In this document: positions 31,594-39,734 of the stretch, piece after piece
How positions within the stretch are numbered: position 1 is the first letter of the stretch
How the letters are laid out: the number at the start of each line of letters is the position of its first letter
Assembly: GCF_000829415.1 (NCBI RefSeq)
Contig: NZ_AP014637.1
Location: 2,492,001-2,556,000, forward strand
Direction of reading: 5' to 3'
Length of the DNA stretch: 64,000 nt
Origin: Pseudomonas sp. StFLB209
GTDB taxonomy: Bacteria; Pseudomonadota; Gammaproteobacteria; Pseudomonadales; Pseudomonadaceae
Notes under the pieces: generated by a model
Told to the model about the DNA's origin: nothing
The model's database searches: none
Seen by the model: the letters and a program-made list of their open reading frames with translations, nothing else
Position numbers and translations under genes: made by a program

Positions 31594-32028
31594 GTCTTAT
31601 CCTCGTAAGCGCCATCAGGGCAATGGCGTCCGGTTTTTGCCGCAGATTAGCTGTGAGTGCGCCAAGGTGCAACCAGGTGCAACCGAAAATTTCCAGGCTT
31701 TCATTTACCGTCTCTTGTTGGTGCTTCAGGCGCGAGTTCAAAGCCTGATGGCAGAGCCCTCGCGGTGTTGCCGACGGCAAGTCGCCCTGTCTTGGTGCGC
31801 AGCGTATTTTGCAAACGGGCGCCCATCAGGGTGCAACTTTGTTGGTAAATCGGTTGCACCGTTTTGCGTATGTTGTCTAGGATGCCGGTCTTGCGGTGCA
31901 ACCGTAGCGCTTTCTTGCGGGCTCGCGTCAGCGATGTGTCGGGTGCCAGGTGCTGAGTCTGACCTTCCGGGGTCAATCGCCCAGCCTTGGGCCAGACGCT
32001 GTATAACAACAACGCCAAGGCAGAACAT
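31594..32028. promoter_or_regulatory. putA-putP control region with PutA operator motifs
   Basis: This 435-base divergent region holds five copies of the hexamer GTTGCA or its reverse complement TGCAAC, the core bound by the PutA ribbon-helix-helix domain in E. coli. They lie at 31668-31673, 31678-31683, 31832-31837, 31853-31858 and 31897-31902. The middle pair is arranged as an inverted repeat and the first two are 10 bases apart on the same face. This fits autoregulation of both genes by PutA according to proline supply. Confidence 0.75.
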
Positions 32029-33519
32029 ATGAGTCTTACCAACCCCACTCTGATCACATTCGTGATCTACATCGCAGCAATGGTCCTGATCGGCTTCTGG
32101 GCCTATCGGTCCACCAATAACCTTTCCGACTACATCCTTGGCGGACGCAGCCTGGGCAGCGTGGTCACGGCGTTGTCGGCCGGCGCTTCGGACATGAGCG
32201 GCTGGTTGCTGATGGGCTTGCCCGGCGCCATCTACATGTCGGGTCTGTCGGAAAGCTGGATTGCCATCGGCCTGATCGCCGGTGCCTACCTGAACTGGCT
32301 GTTCGTCGCCGGCCGTCTGCGGGTGCAGACCGAGTTCAACGGTGATGCCCTGACCCTGCCGGATTACTTCACCAGCCGTTTCGAAGACCGTAGTGGCGTG
32401 CTGCGGATCATCTCGGCCATCGTGATCCTGATCTTCTTCACCATCTACTGTGCTTCTGGCATCGTCGCCGGTGCACGGCTGTTCGAAAGCACCTTCGGCA
32501 TGTCCTATGAGACAGCCCTGTGGGCCGGCGCTGCCGCGACCATCGCCTACACCTTCGTCGGTGGCTTCCTGGCGGTGAGCTGGACTGACACCGTGCAGGC
32601 TTCGCTGATGATCTTCGCCCTGATCCTTACGCCGATCTTCGTGGTACTGGCCACCGGCGGCGTCGATCCGGCGTTCCTGGCCATCGAAGCGCAGATTTCG
32701 GGCAGCTTCGACATGCTCAAGGGCACCACATTCATCGGCGTGGTTTCGCTGCTGGCCTGGGGGCTGGGTTATTTCGGCCAGCCACACATCCTGGCGCGTT
32801 TCATGGCTGCCGATTCAGCCAAGTCGATTGTCAATGCCCGGCGTATTTCCATGGCCTGGATGATCCTGTGCCTGGGCGGCGCAGTGGCGGTGGGCTTCTT
32901 CGGTATCGCTTACTTTGCGGCCAACCCGGATGTGGCCGGTCCCGTGACCGAGAACCCGGAGCGGATCTTTATCGAGTCCTCCAAGCTGCTGTTCAACCCG
33001 TGGGTGGCCGGTGTGCTGCTGTCGGCCATTCTGGCGGCGGTCATGAGTACCCTGAGTTGCCAGTTGCTGGTGTGTTCCAGCGCACTGACTGAAGACTTCT
33101 ACAAAGCCTACCTGCGCAAGGGCGCGAGTCAGCGTGAACTGGTCTGGGTGGGACGTGCGATGGTGCTGCTGGTGGCAGTGATCGCCATCATGCTGGCAGC
33201 CGACCCGAACAACCGGGTATTGGGTCTGGTCAGCTACGCCTGGGCCGGGTTCGGTGCCGCGTTCGGCCCGGTGGTACTGTTTTCGCTGTTGTGGAAAGGC
33301 ATGACCCGTAACGGGGCGCTGGCAGGGGTAGTGGTCGGTGCCGTCACGGTGGTGCTGTGGAAGCAGTTCACCACCTTTGGCCTGTACGAAATTGTGCCGG
33401 GCTTCATCTTTGCGAGCATCGCCATTGTGCTGTTCAGCCTGCTCGGCGAGAAACCTTCGGCGGCCATGCGCGAGCGCTTCGAAGCGGCCGACAAGGCCTA
33501 TAAAGAGGCTGTTCGCTAA
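32029..33519 (+). CDS. putP: Sodium/proline symporter PutP
   Basis: A 496-residue member of the sodium:solute symporter family with thirteen predicted membrane segments. YILGGRSLGSVVTALSAGASDMSGW and the helix around DALTLPDYFTSRF are characteristic of PutP. It imports proline with Na+ for catabolism by PutA. I chose the ATG at 32029 (MSLTNPTLITF), which begins directly before the first membrane segment; an upstream in-frame codon at 31987 lies in the control region. The second tnpB element is inserted 11 bases after its stop codon. Confidence 0.95.
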   Translation: MSLTNPTLITFVIYIAAMVLIGFWAYRSTNNLSDYILGGRSLGSVVTALSAGASDMSGWLLMGLPGAIYMSGLSESWIAIGLIAGAYLNWLFVAGRLRVQTEFNGDALTLPDYFTSRFEDRSGVLRIISAIVILIFFTIYCASGIVAGARLFESTFGMSYETALWAGAAATIAYTFVGGFLAVSWTDTVQASLMIFALILTPIFVVLATGGVDPAFLAIEAQISGSFDMLKGTTFIGVVSLLAWGLGYFGQPHILARFMAADSAKSIVNARRISMAWMILCLGGAVAVGFFGIAYFAANPDVAGPVTENPERIFIESSKLLFNPWVAGVLLSAILAAVMSTLSCQLLVCSSALTEDFYKAYLRKGASQRELVWVGRAMVLLVAVIAIMLAADPNNRVLGLVSYAWAGFGAAFGPVVLFSLLWKGMTRNGALAGVVVGAVTVVLWKQFTTFGLYEIVPGFIFASIAIVLFSLLGEKPSAAMRERFEAADKAYKEAVR

Positions 33520-33680
33520 ACCTTGCGTCATTGACATCCTCCCCGGCCTGAAGGCCGGAGATTCCTACGGCGCTCAGGCGCGGCATCGAGCCGCCCCCGA
33601 GTCGCTTCGGTGGGTTCCTGCTGCTGGCGCCATGACCTCTGCGCTCACTTCACAGGCTAACCGGGCGTGTCCCGCCCTTA
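33511..33680 (-). ncRNA. Predicted omegaRNA (reRNA) of the second tnpB element
   Basis: The right-end hairpin is at 33541-33560 (CCCCGGCC, loop TGAA, GGCCGGAG), 13 bases beyond the tnpB stop. The element ends in TCAA (minus strand) at 33531. The guide would be the 20 bases from 33530 down to 33511, which include the stop codon of putP at 33517-33519. The upstream limit of the scaffold is estimated, not seen. Confidence 0.45.
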
Positions 33681-34797
33681 GTACATTGATCGCGCCGACC
33701 ACATCGGCGTTGCCTTCGAAACCACATCCCACACACCTGAACAGCGCCTGCGTCTGGCGGTTAGCCGCCGACACATGGCCGCAACAAGGGCACGTGCGGC
33801 TGGTATCTCGCGGCGGTACGGCAATCAGCCAGCCGCCGCGCCACGCCAGCTTGTAGTCCAGTTGGCGGCGGAACTCGAACCAGCCCTGATCGAGAATGGC
33901 CCTGTTCAGGCCAGACTTGGCCCGAACGTTTCTTCCCGGCGCCTCGGCCGTACCTGCCGCCGACCTGGACATATTGCGTACCTGCAAGTCCTCGATACAC
34001 ACCATCGCGTGGTTTTGGCTGATCGTGGTGGAGCACTTGTGCAGGTAGTCGCGGCGGGTATTGCCGATGCGCGAGTGAATGCGCTGGACGCGGGCTTTCG
34101 CCTTCTTCCAGTTGCGGCTGAATCTGACCTTGCGGCTCATCGCCTGCTGCGCTTTGCACAGCGCGGTTTCATGGCGTTTGAAGCTGTTCAGTGGTGCGTA
34201 GAACGAGCCATCCGAAAGCGTGGCGAACCGGGCAATGCCCATGTCGATGCCGACTGCCGCACCCTGCGCCGTGGGCTGCTCATCGATCTCGCGTTCGGTC
34301 TGGATGCTCACGAACCACTTGCCACACGACTGACTCACGGTGATGTTCTTCACAGTACCCAGCGTCTTGCGGCTGTTGCGGTAACGCAGCCAGCCCAGCT
34401 TTGGCAAGAACAGGCGGCTGTTGGGCTGGTCGAGCTTGATCTGTTTCGGGTCGGGATAGCGGAAACTGTCGCGCTGCCCCTTCTTCTTGAACCGGGGAAA
34501 GTCGGCTCGCTTGGCGAAGAAGTTGGTGTAGGCCCGCTCCAGATCCTTGAGGCTCTGTTGCAATGGGTGAACAGGCGCATCGGCCAGCCATGCGGTTTGC
34601 GGGCTATTGCGCCACTCGGTCAGCAACTTGCACAGGCCCGCATAGCCGAGCTTCTTCTCGCCTTGCTCGTGGCGCTCCTTCTGCAACGCCAGCGCCTTGT
34701 TGAAGACGAAGCGGCAGGAGCCCGCAAAGCGGCGCATTTGCCGCTCCTGCCGGCCGTCTGGCATGAGTTCGTGCTTGAAGGCTTGAAGTCGTTGCAT
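33574..34797 (-). CDS. tnpB: TnpB-family RNA-guided nuclease (canonical catalytic residues)
   Basis: A 407-residue TnpB. RuvC-I aspartate 185 (GIDMGIARFAT), RuvC-II glutamate 269 (CIEDLQVRNMS) and RuvC-III aspartate 365 (NADVVGAINVL) are all present. The zinc-binding cysteines are 336, 339, 355 and 358. The N-terminal HTH_OrfB-like region covers residues 1-60. It should cut DNA that matches its omegaRNA guide next to a target-adjacent motif, favouring retention of the element. It shares only modest similarity with the other TnpB in this window despite near-identical element ends, so two TnpB lineages appear to use one set of ends. Confidence 0.93.
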   Translation of the reverse strand: MQRLQAFKHELMPDGRQERQMRRFAGSCRFVFNKALALQKERHEQGEKKLGYAGLCKLLTEWRNSPQTAWLADAPVHPLQQSLKDLERAYTNFFAKRADFPRFKKKGQRDSFRYPDPKQIKLDQPNSRLFLPKLGWLRYRNSRKTLGTVKNITVSQSCGKWFVSIQTEREIDEQPTAQGAAVGIDMGIARFATLSDGSFYAPLNSFKRHETALCKAQQAMSRKVRFSRNWKKAKARVQRIHSRIGNTRRDYLHKCSTTISQNHAMVCIEDLQVRNMSRSAAGTAEAPGRNVRAKSGLNRAILDQGWFEFRRQLDYKLAWRGGWLIAVPPRDTSRTCPCCGHVSAANRQTQALFRCVGCGFEGNADVVGAINVLRAGHARLACEVSAEVMAPAAGTHRSDSGAARCRA

Positions 34798-34811
34798 GCT
34801 GCTCTTGAGCC

Positions 34812-35024
34812 ATGAGCAATGAAGGCGACATTAGGCGCGGACGGCACGGTGTTTTCAAGGTGCATGCCCACTGGGTCTTTGTAACGAAATACCGCTGTAG
34901 AAGGGCATCTGTGTCGCCATGTTACTTCGCATCATCCTGTGGCGGTGCGTCCATCGAACAGCAGCAGACACCCCATTGCAACCAGGGACGGCTACGCCGT
35001 CCGCGCTATCCTTCCCCGCCCTGA
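34812..35024 (+). pseudogene. tnpA: Decayed IS200/IS605 tnpA (Y1 transposase) with internal in-frame deletion
   Basis: A 70-codon open frame divergent from tnpB. Residues 1-30 (MSNEGDIRRGRH through VFVTKYR) match the N-terminus of Y1-type TnpA. From about residue 34, SPCYFASSCGGAS and then EQQQTPH match its C-terminus. The central part, which carries the HUH histidines, is missing, and a second small loss removes the helix segment holding the catalytic tyrosine. The protein cannot be an active transposase. Confidence 0.78.
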
Positions 35025-35057
35025 ACGGCGGGGCTTGTCGCGCCCTGATGGTCAATG

Positions 35058-35085
35058 AAACGGCCCGCAGATGCGGGCCGTTTTC
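35058..35085. terminator. Intrinsic terminator beside the alginate lyase gene
   Basis: A perfect 11-base stem AAACGGCCCGC/GCGGGCCGTTT with an AGAT loop, followed by T-rich sequence on the plus strand and a short T stretch on the minus strand. It lies just outside the second IS element and ends the minus-strand alginate lyase transcript. Before the insertion it probably also served putP. Confidence 0.85.
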
Positions 35086-35752
35086 ATTTGTTATGGTCGA
35101 TATCCAGTTTGTAAAAGGTCGCCTTGCCGCCTTCTGAGGTGTAGCCGGTGTTGTCCTGGGTATAGACACCGGCCTTGAAGTACAGCGGCTTGTCGCGCCA
35201 ACTGGCCCCGATGTCAGTTTTCCAGTTCATGTCCCGAGCGCTGACGCTCAGTTCACCGCCACGGCTGAGGTGGATGATGTACTTGAAGCGTTCATTGAGT
35301 TCGACGCCTTCGGCTACGCGGATCACCCGCGCGGTTTTGTCGTCGAAGCGCTGACGCACCTTGGCGACGATCGCACCGGTCTGCAGCCGTTCCTTGTACT
35401 GGTATTCGACCTTGAGCATCGGTCGGGTGCTGTCCTTGGCGTGGATCTGGCCGATCACGATCTTGCCGCTGGAAGGAACCTGATTGACGGTCAGGGTCGC
35501 GCGCAGATAGTTGTCCGCCTGAGGGAATAGCCAGTTGTGCGGGGTGCCATCGGACCAGGTTTCACGCAGTTCACTGCGCGGGAACTTGGCATTGGCGGTC
35601 TTGGTGCCGGTCACTGGCGACCAGAAGAAGATATGTTCGCTGTGGGACTCGAAGTATTTACCGTCGTAACCGCGTTTGAGTTCTGAGGTTTCGACAGTTT
35701 TGGGGGGCGAACCCACCGGTATGCTGAGGTTCCATGAACCGAGATCGATCAT
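35084..35752 (-). CDS. Polysaccharide lyase family 7 protein (alginate lyase)
   Basis: A 222-residue single-domain PL7 lyase. The three family signatures are present in order: RSELRE (residues 59-64), QIH with the catalytic histidine (about residue 102), and YFKAGVYTQ (about 190-198). PL7 enzymes cleave alginate by beta-elimination. No signal peptide is evident from the start at 35752, similar to the P. aeruginosa PL7 protein PA1167 as I recall it. An upstream in-frame start was not found convincing. It stands alone between the IS element and a c-di-GMP gene. Confidence 0.88.
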   Translation of the reverse strand: MIDLGSWNLSIPVGSPPKTVETSELKRGYDGKYFESHSEHIFFWSPVTGTKTANAKFPRSELRETWSDGTPHNWLFPQADNYLRATLTVNQVPSSGKIVIGQIHAKDSTRPMLKVEYQYKERLQTGAIVAKVRQRFDDKTARVIRVAEGVELNERFKYIIHLSRGGELSVSARDMNWKTDIGASWRDKPLYFKAGVYTQDNTGYTSEGGKATFYKLDIDHNK

Positions 35753-36072
35753 CCGGGTTATTCCGCAAGTTGTTGTTATCTCCCGGAAAAAATTACTCAG
35801 GAGACGCGCAGCGTTTTTATACGGATATATACCTTGGTTGTTAATCGCTAATTGGAATGAAAAATGGAATCAATCTGCTGGCAACGGGTCTGTGAAGCAC
35901 GAGTCTAGAGGGCTTGGGCGGATATACCGTTAGTCGGCTGGAAATGACTTTTGTAATGGCAATCCGCTTGCTTGCTTACCCTTTTGCCGAGACCGGTCTA
36001 CAGTGAAGTCACTTTGCCGACTGCCAGCTGGCGTCGGGTATTGGGACCAAGAGATTCGAAAAGAGAAGTTGC
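35753..36072. promoter_or_regulatory. Divergent intergenic region between alginate lyase and the GGDEF/EAL gene
   Basis: About 320 bases, AT-richer than the neighbouring genes. It must hold the promoters of both divergent genes. I see no strong palindrome, repeat or small gene in it. Confidence 0.45.
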
Positions 36073-38202
36073 ATGGAACGCGCTCAAGATAATTCCAATG
36101 ATAGCGCTTCGGTCTTATTGGTCGTCGATGACTATCCTGAAAACCTCGTGACGATGCGCGCGGTGCTGCAGCGCGCTGACTGGTGCATCGTGACCGCCAG
36201 TTCAGGGTTCGAAGCATTGAATGTTTTGCTTGAGCGCGAAGTTGATCTGGTGCTGCTGGATGTGCAGATGCCCGGCATGGACGGCTTCGAGGTCGCGCGG
36301 CTGATGCGTGGCAGCCAGCGAACCCGTCTGACCCCGATCATTTTCCTGACCGCCAACGAGCAATCCCAGGAAGCCGTACACAAGGGCTATGCCAGCGGCG
36401 CCACTGATTATCTGTTCAAGCCGTTTGACCCCAATGTCCTCAAGCCCAAGGTTCAGGCGCTGCTGGAGCAGCAGCGCAATCGTCGCGCATTGCAAAAGCT
36501 GACCCATGAACTGGACGCCGCCCGGGCATTCAACGAGTCGGTGCTGTCCAACGTGGCCGAAGGCATTGTGGTGGTTGACGAAGCCGGGGTGATTCGCTTC
36601 GTCAATCCGGCAATCTGCCGTTTGCTCGATGCCAGCGAGCAGCAACTTAGTGGCTCTTCATTGCTCGACCATGTCTGCGAGCCGCAGTCCGGGCATTGGC
36701 TGGAGTCGGGTTTTCATACCTACTACCGCCGCAACGAAACCTGGCGGGTGCACGATGCAACCCTGCTGACGCGCACTGGCGGCCATCTGCCGGTGACGTT
36801 CTCGTGTGCGCCGCTGCCCTCCGAGCAGGCCGGCATGGTGCTGAGCGTTCTCGACATGTCGGTAGAGCGCGACCTGTACCGGCAACTGGAGCAACAGGCG
36901 GTCACTGATGCGCTGACCGGGTTGCTCAACCGCCGCGGCCTTTACAAGGCTGTGGAGAACATGTTGCAGCGTAACGAACGGACGCATCGTTGCCTGGCCG
37001 TGTTGTACCTGGATCTTGATGGGTTCAAGCGTATCAACGACTCGCTCGGCCATCAGGCCGGCGATCAGGTATTGCTTTGGGTGGCCGGGCAGCTGCGTGA
37101 GTGCATGCGTCCTTACGATGTGCTGGCGCGCATTGGTGGTGACGAATTCGCTGTAGTAATAGAAGGTCTGGAACACCCCGAACAGGCAGCCAAGGTCGCG
37201 GAAAAACTCATCGAACGGGTATCGGTTCGTCGGCATGTCGATGGTATCGACGCCACGCTGGGGGTGAGCATCGGTATCGCGACCCATCCGGCCTGTGGCA
37301 GTAACCTTGATGAGTTGCTGCGGGTGGCCGATACCGCCATGTATGAAGCCAAGCGTGCCGGGCGCCAGCAATACCGTTTCTACGACCAGAACATGAATGG
37401 CCGTGCCCGGTCGCGGCTCATGCTTGAAGAAAGTGTGCGTAACGCTATCGAAGACCGGCAGTTCTCGGTGCTTTATCAGCCGCAGGTGCATGTCGCGGAC
37501 GGTCGTTTACGAGGGTTTGAATCCATTCTGCACTGGCAGCATCCGGTGGTTGGCGACGTGCCACGGGATCTGTTCATGCCATTGCTGGAGGAAACCCGGC
37601 TGATCAACCGTCTCGGTGACTGGATGTTCGATCAGAGTGCCGAGCAGCGCCGCGCCTGGGGCCCGCTGTTCGACGCTGATCTGGTGGTGAGTGTCAGCAT
37701 CGGCCCCGCGCAGTTCTGTCTGCCCAACCTGGCGGCGCAGCTGCAGGCGGCGATGCAGCGCCACGGGATCAATGCCGGGCAGATCGAAGTGGAAATCTGC
37801 GAGCGCTCGCTGCTGCATAACCTCGCCCACAGCCGCAAGCAATTGGGCCAGTTACATGATATTGGCGTGCGCGTGGCCCTGGACGATTTTGGGGTGGGCG
37901 ACTGTTCGCTGTTGCACCTGCGCAATCTGGAACTCGACACCCTCAAGCTCGACCGGCACTTTATCGCTACCTTGCTGGACTCACCGCGAGACGCGGCAAT
38001 GGCACACAGCATCATCGAGCTGGCGCGCAACCTTGGCATTCTGGTCATGGCCGACGGTGTCACGACCCAGGCGCAACTGCACTGGCTGAGCGAAAACGGC
38101 TGCCAATTGGTGCAAGGCCCGTTGCTGGGTGCGCCGATGGGCGTCGAACAGGCCGGTCAGTTGCCCCGTCAGACGAGCCTTGCTGCGTTGTGCGTGCGTT
38201 GA
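36073..38202 (+). CDS. Response regulator with PAS, GGDEF and degenerate EAL domains (diguanylate cyclase)
   Basis: A 709-residue protein. A receiver domain (residues 13-130) has the phospho-acceptor aspartate in LVLLDVQMPGMDG. A PAS domain (about 150-265) is followed by a GGDEF domain with an intact GGDEF at 355-359. The EAL domain (about 455-695) has ESI instead of EAL at 483-485, SVSIGPAQ where active enzymes have Asn, and DGVTT instead of EGVET. It should therefore make c-di-GMP, while the EAL part is probably non-catalytic. No sensor kinase is adjacent, so the phosphodonor is unknown. Confidence 0.9.
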   Translation: MERAQDNSNDSASVLLVVDDYPENLVTMRAVLQRADWCIVTASSGFEALNVLLEREVDLVLLDVQMPGMDGFEVARLMRGSQRTRLTPIIFLTANEQSQEAVHKGYASGATDYLFKPFDPNVLKPKVQALLEQQRNRRALQKLTHELDAARAFNESVLSNVAEGIVVVDEAGVIRFVNPAICRLLDASEQQLSGSSLLDHVCEPQSGHWLESGFHTYYRRNETWRVHDATLLTRTGGHLPVTFSCAPLPSEQAGMVLSVLDMSVERDLYRQLEQQAVTDALTGLLNRRGLYKAVENMLQRNERTHRCLAVLYLDLDGFKRINDSLGHQAGDQVLLWVAGQLRECMRPYDVLARIGGDEFAVVIEGLEHPEQAAKVAEKLIERVSVRRHVDGIDATLGVSIGIATHPACGSNLDELLRVADTAMYEAKRAGRQQYRFYDQNMNGRARSRLMLEESVRNAIEDRQFSVLYQPQVHVADGRLRGFESILHWQHPVVGDVPRDLFMPLLEETRLINRLGDWMFDQSAEQRRAWGPLFDADLVVSVSIGPAQFCLPNLAAQLQAAMQRHGINAGQIEVEICERSLLHNLAHSRKQLGQLHDIGVRVALDDFGVGDCSLLHLRNLELDTLKLDRHFIATLLDSPRDAAMAHSIIELARNLGILVMADGVTTQAQLHWLSENGCQLVQGPLLGAPMGVEQAGQLPRQTSLAALCVR

Positions 38203-38245
38203 GTGGTGTAGACTGCAGCGCTCGATCCGCTACCGCTATTTTGTG

Positions 38246-38758
38246 ATGACCAGCAGTCCTCAGCCACCACTCAAGTACCTGCAAGCCTACCCTGCGACCC
38301 TGCAGGATCAGGTGCGTCAGATGATTGCCCGACAGCAGTTGGGCGACTACCTGCAGCAGCGCTATCCAGGCCGTCACGCTATTCAGAGCGACAAGGCGCT
38401 GTATGCCTATGCGCTGGAACTGAAAAACCAGCACCTGCGCAATGCCCCGCCGATCGACAAGGTGCTGTTCGACAACCGTCTGGACCTGACCCATCGGGCG
38501 CTGGGCCTGCATACCACGGTGTCACGGGTGCAGGGCGGCAAGCTCAAGGCCAAGAAGGAAATCCGCGTAGCCTCGCTGTTCAAGGAAGCGGCCCCTCAGT
38601 TTCTGGACATGATCGTGGTCCATGAGTTGGCGCACTTCAAAGAGTCCGAGCACAACAAGGCGTTCTACAAGCTTTGTGAGCACATGCTGCCCGGTTACCA
38701 CCAACTGGAATTCGACCTGCGCGTCTATCTGACCTGGCGCGATCTGCAGGCCGGCTGA
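38246..38758 (+). CDS. YgjP-like zinc metalloprotease (M48/DUF45 family)
   Basis: A 170-residue protein with the zinc motif HELAHF and a downstream EHNKAFY supplying the third ligand, as in the YgjP/WLM family (DUF45). It has no signal peptide or membrane segment and is probably cytoplasmic. I chose the ATG at 38246 (MTSSPQPP). The substrate is unknown; E. coli YgjP has been reported to act as a UTP pyrophosphatase, so peptidase activity is not certain. It is 14 bases upstream of a small winged-helix gene, suggesting an operon. Confidence 0.82.
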   Translation: MTSSPQPPLKYLQAYPATLQDQVRQMIARQQLGDYLQQRYPGRHAIQSDKALYAYALELKNQHLRNAPPIDKVLFDNRLDLTHRALGLHTTVSRVQGGKLKAKKEIRVASLFKEAAPQFLDMIVVHELAHFKESEHNKAFYKLCEHMLPGYHQLEFDLRVYLTWRDLQAG

Positions 38759-38772
38759 GACGAGAACCCGGC

Positions 38773-39069
38773 ATGGACGTGAGCAAGACCAAAAGCAGCT
38801 TCTACCGGCGCCTTTACGTGGCCTGGCTGATTGACAGTGGCCAGGCCTGCAGCGTGCCGGCCCTGACCGAAGCCACCGGCATGCCCCGGCGTACCGCGCA
38901 GGACACCATTGCGGCACTGGCCGATCTGGATATCGTTTGTGAGTTCGAACAGCGCGAAGGTGCCCGGCATCAGGCCGGTGATTATCGTATTCATGATTGG
39001 GGGGCGATTGACCCGTGCTGGATCGAGCGCAATCTGGCGGGCATCAAGCAGGTGCTGGGTTATCCGTAG
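38773..39069 (+). CDS. Small winged helix-turn-helix protein
   Basis: A 98-residue protein. Residues 8-70 form a winged helix: ACSVPALTEATGMPRRTAQDTIAALADLDIVCEFE reads as helix-turn-recognition helix-wing. There is no ligand domain. It may be a transcription regulator, but the target is not evident. It is probably co-transcribed with the upstream YgjP-like gene (14-base gap) and is convergent with the acetyltransferase gene. Confidence 0.7.
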   Translation: MDVSKTKSSFYRRLYVAWLIDSGQACSVPALTEATGMPRRTAQDTIAALADLDIVCEFEQREGARHQAGDYRIHDWGAIDPCWIERNLAGIKQVLGYP

Positions 39070-39072
39070 TGG

Positions 39073-39531
39073 TTATTCCAGGTCGCGGCGCATGCCGATA
39101 TGCGCGATACCGTCTTCCAGATACACCTCGCCCACGGCATTGAAACCATAGCGGCTGTAGTAGCCCTGCAGATGGGCCTGCGCCGATAGATAAATGGGTT
39201 GGTCCGGCCATTTGCGCTCGGCCTGTTCAAGGGCCTGGACCATCAACTCATGGCCCAGCCCCTTGTTGCGGATCGTCGGGGCTGTCACCACCCGGCCAAT
39301 GGTCACATCGCCGCCCTGCTGGATCGGGTCCAGCAAGCGCAGATACGCCACCAGCTGGCCTTCCTGCCAGCCCATCACATGGCAGGTGTCACCGATCAGG
39401 TCCATGCCGTCCACATCCAGATAGGCACACTGCTGCTCGACGACGAACACCTCGGCACGCAGGCGCAGCAGCGAATAAAGCTGCTCTATGCTCAAGTCGG
39501 TATGGTGTTTGCAGATCCATTTGATAGACAT
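39073..39531 (-). CDS. elaA: ElaA-type GNAT acetyltransferase
   Basis: A 152-residue GNAT protein closely matching the ElaA family: VFVVEQQCAYLDVDGMDL near residues 29-46, the acetyl-CoA loop region NKGLGHELM, and the C-terminal EDGIAHIGM. The substrate is unknown. Its 3' end lies four bases from the 3' end of the convergent winged-helix gene. It appears monocistronic. Confidence 0.88.
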   Translation of the reverse strand: MSIKWICKHHTDLSIEQLYSLLRLRAEVFVVEQQCAYLDVDGMDLIGDTCHVMGWQEGQLVAYLRLLDPIQQGGDVTIGRVVTAPTIRNKGLGHELMVQALEQAERKWPDQPIYLSAQAHLQGYYSRYGFNAVGEVYLEDGIAHIGMRRDLE

Positions 39532-39734
39532 GTCGCTGACTCGGAGAAAAACCTGAACAGGATTCTAAACCCATCGGACGGTATTCCCAATAAAACCCTC
39601 TGCCACCCGCTGTCTGGCGCGTTGTGTGGCGCAGGGTAAAGGGTGCTTGCCTGTTTCACTGTGAGTGGATCGGTAGCATCTGCACAGCTGAGGCGGGCGT
39701 CGCATCGAACAGTGATGAGTGGATTGGAAGCGTT

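Larger units (their letters stand above)
33531..35050 (-). mobile_element. IS605-type element with intact tnpB and decayed tnpA
   Basis: About 1.52 kb. The right-end hairpin is at 33541-33560 and the left-end hairpin at 35014-35033 (CCCCGCC, loop CTGAAC, GGCGGGG), followed by CTTGTCGCGCC. Both ends match those of the element at 23695-24885, so the same transposase type would recognise both. tnpB runs minus and the tnpA remnant plus, the divergent IS605 arrangement. The left boundary is approximate; the flanking minus-strand bases read TTGAC. Confidence 0.78.
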
